Positions 59,829 through 64,000 of a stretch of 64,000 bases of DNA are shown one piece after another; within the stretch, counting starts at the first letter, position 1, and each line of letters begins with the position of its first letter. Origin of the DNA: Nematostella vectensis (lineage: Eukaryota > Cnidaria > Anthozoa > Actiniaria > Edwardsiidae); NCBI RefSeq assembly GCF_932526225.1, contig NC_064042.1, positions 17,263,028-17,327,027 of the forward strand. The letters are read 5' to 3'. The position numbers and the translations under genes were made by a program. The notes under the pieces were generated by a model that worked only from the letters and a program-made list of their open reading frames with translations, was not told where the DNA came from and did no database searches.

Positions 59829-60435
59829 ATGAGGCCTATGCACGTTAAGATTGGATGAGTTTGAGTTTTTCAGTGGGTCAAACAAGGTCCAAAATTGGTC
59901 CAAGGTAGAATATGAGCATTTCTGAAGTTAAACGTAGCCTGCCCAAAGGTCACGGGGAAGGTCCAACTATGCTAGTAGACACTAACTAAGAAAGATTCAG
60001 GACGAAGATTGAAGTTTAGACTTTTTTTTGCAAACTTCCCAAAACTTTTTTCTGTGCCGACGATTTCTTTCGATTTTCAAAAAATTCCCACTAGCCAGGA
60101 ATGAGCAGCAGACAATACTTGCTACTATGCACGTTAAGATTGGATGAGTTTGAGTTTTTCAGTGTTCAAACAAGGTCCAAAAAAGGTCCAAAATCTAAAA
60201 ACTTCAAAAAACCAAAATCTTAATACTTGTCCAAATGAGCCGAAAATGGTATCATTCGAACCCTGACATTCCCCGGCGTGTGTTGAGCTATTCGGTTTTT
60301 TCATAAGTGCGCATGCGCAGAAATTTTTTTCCAAAAAAACTGTGTCCCGGAGGGTAGGGGACAACTTTTCGGGTCTATATACTTGAGCTAAAATTCTCAA
60401 ACTCGTAAGATCTATGTACTCATAAAGGCCGATCT
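59690..60435. other. Cluster of one-base indels (likely consensus errors)
   Basis: Compared with sister copies this stretch has extra bases in GAAAAAGCAT, TTAAAAAAAGG, GAATGAGGCC, CAGTGGGTC, CCAAAGGTC, CTTTTTTCTG and AATTTTTTTCC, and missing bases in CCAAAATCTT and AACTCGTAAG. All but one are in or beside a run of the same base. Confidence 0.7.
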
Positions 60436-61380
60436 AACCCTGCAATCAGATTTCGAATCGATCAAGAATTGACAAAAGCCGGTAATCTTTTTCCCTACCT
60501 TCCGAGACATTTTGAGTAGAGCCTGGGGACTAGGCATCAAGTCCGATTGATCTCAAACTTGGTCAGCATGAAGAAAGTATCAGCACTTAGTTAAGGTTAG
60601 AAAATCAACAGCATAGTTTTAAAGTAAAGCTGTTAAAAAAGGCAGGAAAAGGCCAAATTGCACCTTCTCCCTAGAAAATCTTTGCAAATATTGACTTTGG
60701 AGGACAACAAACTGCCTAGCGCCTATATGGTTTTTCAAGAGCTTTCGAATGAGCCTATGCACGTTAAGATTGGATGAGTTTGAGTTTTTCAGTGGTCAAA
60801 CAAGGTCCAAAAAAGGTCCAAAATCTAAAAACTTCAAAAAACCAAAATTCCTAATACTTGTCCAAATGAGCCGAAAATGGTATCATTCGAACCCTGACAT
60901 TCCCCGGCGTGTGTTGCGCTATTCGGTTTTTTCATAAGTGCGCATGCGCAGAAATTATTTCCAAAAAAACTGTGTCCCGGAGGGTATGGGACAACTTTTC
61001 GGGTCTATATACTTGAGCTAAAATTCTCAAACTCGGTAAGATCTATGTACTCATAAAGGGCTATCTAACCCTGCAATCAGATTTCGAATCGATCAAGAAT
61101 TGACAAAAGCCGCTAATCTTTTTCCCTACCTTCCGAGACATTTTGAGTAGAGCCTGGGGACTAGGCATTAAGTGCGATTGATCTCAAACTTGGTCAGCAT
61201 GAAGAAAGTATCAGCACTTAGTTAAGGTTAGAAAATCAAAAGCATAGCTTCAAAGTAAAGCTGTTAAAAAAGGCAGGAAAAAGGCCAAATTGCAACTTCT
61301 CCATAGAAAATCTTTGCAAATATTGACTTTGGAGGACAACAAACTGCCTAGCGCCTATATGGTTTTTCAAGAGCTTTCGA

Positions 61381-62379
61381 ATGAGCCTATGCACGTTAAG
61401 ATTGGATGAGTTTGAGTTTTTCAGTGGTCAAACAAGGTCCAAAATTGGTCCAAGGTAGAATATGAGCATTTCTGAAGTTAGTCGTAGCCTGCCCAAAGTC
61501 ACGGGGAAGGTCCAACTATGCTAGTAGACACTAACTAAGAAAGATTCAGGACGAAGATTGAAGTTTAGACTTTTTTTTGCAAACTTCCCAAAACTTTTTC
61601 TGTGCCGACGATGTCTTTCGATTTTCAAAAAATTCCCACTAGCCAGGAATGAGCAGCAGACAATACTTTGATGTATGAGGTTAGTGTCCATGCGCATTTA
61701 TTTCTATATCATAAGCGAAAAAAATCTCCAGAAACGATTTTGCATGTACGACTTTTTGGGGGTTAAAAATGATACATATTACACCTTCTCCCTAGAAAAT
61801 CTTTGCAAATATTGACTTTGGAGGACAACAATCTGCATAGCGCCTATATGGTTTTTCAAGAGCTTTCGAATGAGCCTATGCACGTTAAGATTGGATGAGT
61901 TTGAGTTTTTCAGTGGTCAAACAAGGTCCAAAATTGGTCCTAGGTAGAATATGAGCATTTCTGAAGTTAGTCGTAGCCTGCCCAAAGTCACGGGGAAGGT
62001 CCAACTATGCTAGTAGACACTAACTAGGAAAGATTCAGGACGAAGATTGAAGTTTAGACTTTTTTTTGCAAACTTCCCAAAACTTTTTCTGTGCCGACGA
62101 TTTCTTTCGATTTTCAAAAAACTCCCACTAGCCAGGAATGAGCAGCAGACAATACTTTGATGTATGAGGTTAGTGTCCATGCGCATCTCTATATCATAAG
62201 CGAAAAAAAATCTCCAGAAACGATTTTGCATGTACGACTATTTGGGGGTTAAAAATGATACAAATTGCACATTTTCCCTCAAAATATCTTGAAAATATTG
62301 ATTTTGGAGGACAAAATCAACAAACCAAACCAAAATCAACAAACGGCAGAGGGCATATATGGTTTTCAAGAGCTTTCGA
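61381..62379 (+). repeat. BL-BL doublet, second copy
   Basis: Copy of the doublet at 55393, with units at 61381 (489 bp) and 61870 (510 bp). Differences noticed are ACTAGGAAAG (~62,022), GACTATTTGG (~62,217), and a missing T in ATATCTTGAAAA (~62,285). Confidence 0.9.
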
Positions 62380-64000
62380 ATGAGCCTTTGCACGTTAAGA
62401 TTGGAGGAGTTTGAGTTTTTCAGTGTTCAAACAAGGTCCAAAAAAGGTCCAAAATCCAAAAAACTTCAAAAAACCAAAATTCTTAATACTTGTCCAAATG
62501 AGCCGAAAATGGTATCATTCGAACCCTGACATTCCCCGGCGTGTGTTGCGCTATTCGGTTTTTTCATAAGTGCGCATGCGCAGAAATTATTTCCAAAAAA
62601 ACTGTGTCCCGGAGGGTAGGGGACAACTTTTCGGGTCTATATACCTTGAGCTAAAATTCTCAAACTCGGTAAGATCTATGTACTCATAAAGGGCTATCTA
62701 ACCCTGCAATCAGATTTCGAATCGATCAAGAATTGACAAAAGCCGGTAATCTTTTTCCCTACCTTCCGAGACATTTTGAGTAGAGTCTAGGGACTAGGCA
62801 TTAAGTCCGATTGATCTCAAACTTGGTCAGCATGAAGAAAGTATCAGCACTTAGTTAAGGGTAGAAAATCAAAAGTATAGCTTCAAAGTAAAGCTGTTAA
62901 AAAAGGCAGGAAAAAGGCCAAATTGCACCTTCTCCCTAGAAAATCTTTGCAAATATTGACTTTGGAGGACAACAAACTGCCTAGCGCCTATATGGTTTTT
63001 CGAGAGCTTTCGAATGAGCCTATGCACGTTAAGATTGGATGAGTTTCAGTTTTTCAGTGTTCAAACAAGGTCCAGAAAAGGTCCAAAATCTAAAACTTCA
63101 AAAAAACCAAAATTCTTAATACTTGTCCCAAATTAGCCGAAAATGGTATCATTCGAACCCTGACATTCCCCGGCGTGTGTTGCGTTAATCGTTTTTTTTC
63201 ATAAGTGCGCATGCGCAGAAATTATTTCCAAAAAAACTGTGTCCCGGAGGGGTAGGGGACAACTTTTCGGGTCTATATACTTGAGCTAAATTTCTCAAAC
63301 TCGGTAAGATCTATGTACTCATAAAGGGCTATCTAACCCTGCAATCAGATTTCGAATCGATCAAGAATTGACAAAAGCCGGTAATCTTTTTCCCTACCTT
63401 CCGAGACATTTTGAGTAGAGCCTGGGGACTAGGCATCAAGTCCGATTGATCTCAAACTTGGTCAGCATGAAGAAAGTATCAGCACTTAGTTAAGGGTAGA
63501 AAATCAAAAGTATAGCTTCAAAGTAAAGCTGTTAAAAAAGGCAGGAAAAAGGCCAAATTGCACCTTCTCCCTAGAAAATCTTTGCAATATTGACTTTGGA
63601 GGACAACAAACTGCCTAGCGCCTATATGGTTTTTCGAGAGCTTTCGAATGAGCCTATGCACGTTAAGATTGGATGAGTTTCAGTTTTTCAGTGTTCAAAC
63701 AAGGTCCAGAAAAGGTCCAAAATCTAAAAACTTCAAAAAACCAAAATTCTTAATACTTGTCCAAATGAGCCAAAAATGGTATCATTCGAACCCTGACATT
63801 CCCCGGCGTGTGTTGCGTTAATCGTTTTTTTCATAAGTGCGCATGCGCAGAAATTATTTTCAAAAAAACTGTGTCCCGGAAGGTAGGGGACAACTTTTCG
63901 GGTCTATATACTTGAGCTAAAATTCTCAAACTCGGTAAGATCTATGTACTCATAAAGGGCTATCTAACCCTGCAATCAGATTTCGAATCGATCAAGGAAT
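62217..64000. other. Second indel-rich stretch at window end
   Basis: Extra or missing single bases are seen in ATCTTGAAAA, CCAAAAAACTTC, TATACCTTGAG, TCTAAAACTTC, GTCCCAAATT, CGTTTTTTTTC, GAGGGGTAGG, GCAATATTGAC and ATCAAGGAAT, plus isolated substitutions. Such density is not seen before 59.6 kb. Confidence 0.7.

Larger units (their letters stand above)
54130..60118 (+). repeat. ~5,989-bp 11-unit HOR, copy 1
   Basis: Order: S 54130 (631), S 54761 (632), BL 55393 (489), BL 55882 (511), S 56393, S 57025, S 57657, iota 58289 (626), Bs 58915, S 59201 (628), Bs 59829 (290). Unit 54130 is marked by TGTTGAGCTATTCGG. Units 57025 and 57657 are eta-like (GCGTTAATCG, TCCAGAAAAGG, GAGTTTCAG). The first BL has 4 extra bases (CATTTATTTC). 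The stretch 58289-59200 is a copy of 53218-54129 at an offset of 5,071. Confidence 0.91.
1..64000 (+). repeat. Continuous complex satellite array of S and B monomers
   Basis: Every base can be assigned to one of two related tandem monomers, all in one orientation. S (~632 bp) recurs 77 times including partial copies at both ends. B recurs 38 times, 24 as the long form and 14 as a short deletion form. The distance between successive S units is therefore almost always about 632, 918 (S+Bs) or 1,117 (S+BL). No inversion, inserted transposon or unique spacer was seen. The monomers carry no long open frame and no recognisable protein family. Organisation and absence of genes indicate eukaryotic heterochromatic satellite DNA. 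The chromosome position and species cannot be told from the sequence. I do not recognise the monomer as a named satellite. Confidence 0.97.
60119..64000 (+). repeat. ~5,989-bp HOR, copy 2, cut by window end
   Basis: Units start at 60119, 60749, 61381 (BL), 61870 (BL), 62380, 63014 and 63648 (partial). Offsets to copy 1 drift from 5,987 to 5,991 because of single-base indels. From about 60,440 to 62,020 the copies are nearly identical. The last unit departs from its partner after about 63,858, because 57657 switches to iota there while 63648 stays eta-like. Confidence 0.91.

Noticed and set aside
60134-60400. 88-residue antisense frame
   Set aside because: It results from a missing T near 60,218 within an indel cluster, probably a sequence error that joins two frames.
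1-64000. CRISPR array
   Set aside because: Repeats are hundreds of bases long with no short unique spacers, and there are no cas genes.
1-64000. CENP-B box in the monomers
   Set aside because: I looked for TTCG-N4-A-N2-CGGG and its complement near TTCGAACCC, TTTTCGGGTC and TCCCGGAGG and found no adequate match in the S and B references.
1-64000. Transposon or retroelement ends inside the array
   Set aside because: No terminal inverted or long terminal repeats with target-site duplications, and no transposase or reverse transcriptase frames were seen. Unit borders are explained by homologous exchange.

Overview
The window is one uninterrupted block of complex satellite DNA. I see no gene, RNA gene, transposon or unique-sequence island from base 1 to base 64000. 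Base composition is about 40% GC by eye. Long, non-coding, head-to-tail repeats organised in nested higher-order repeats (HORs) are typical of eukaryotic heterochromatin (pericentromeric, subtelomeric or sex-chromosome arrays). The sequence does not let me name a species. A perfect 12-bp NRF-1-type palindrome in every main monomer would fit an animal genome, but that is inference.

Two building blocks, all in the same orientation, explain every base. S is about 632 bp (observed 626-634): 75 complete and two partial copies. B shares S's first ~64 bp and last ~95 bp but carries a different core. B occurs as a long form (BL, usually 485 bp, range 476-511; 24 copies) and a short form (Bs, 286-290 bp; 14 copies), the latter made by one internal deletion. 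In this report a unit starts at the position matching base 1047. I sort S units into subfamilies by recurring diagnostic bases: alpha, beta, gamma, delta, epsilon, zeta, eta, theta, iota. These labels are mine.

Layout: 1-10164 is built on a 2,667-bp pentamer (BL-alpha-Bs-beta-gamma) with deleted and chimeric versions. 10165-23360 is a 12-unit, 6,598-bp HOR present twice in tandem. 23361-38206 is a 13-unit, 7,426-bp HOR present twice and nearly identical. 38207-39123 is a linker resembling the 11-12 kb region. 39124-46272 is a 4-unit, 2,383-bp HOR present three times. 46273-50687 resembles 22096-26.2 kb and then jumps across a 2,381-bp deletion. 50688-54129 is rich in theta and iota units. 54130-64000 is an 11-unit, ~5,989-bp HOR present about 1.65 times, the only place where two BL units stand side by side.

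Nothing here works as an operon or pathway. The history is one of unequal crossover and gene-conversion-like exchange, visible as chimeric S units whose left and right halves belong to different subfamilies. The last ~4.3 kb (59.69-60.43 kb and 62.2-64.0 kb) carries a cluster of one-base indels that looks like uncorrected long-read consensus error.
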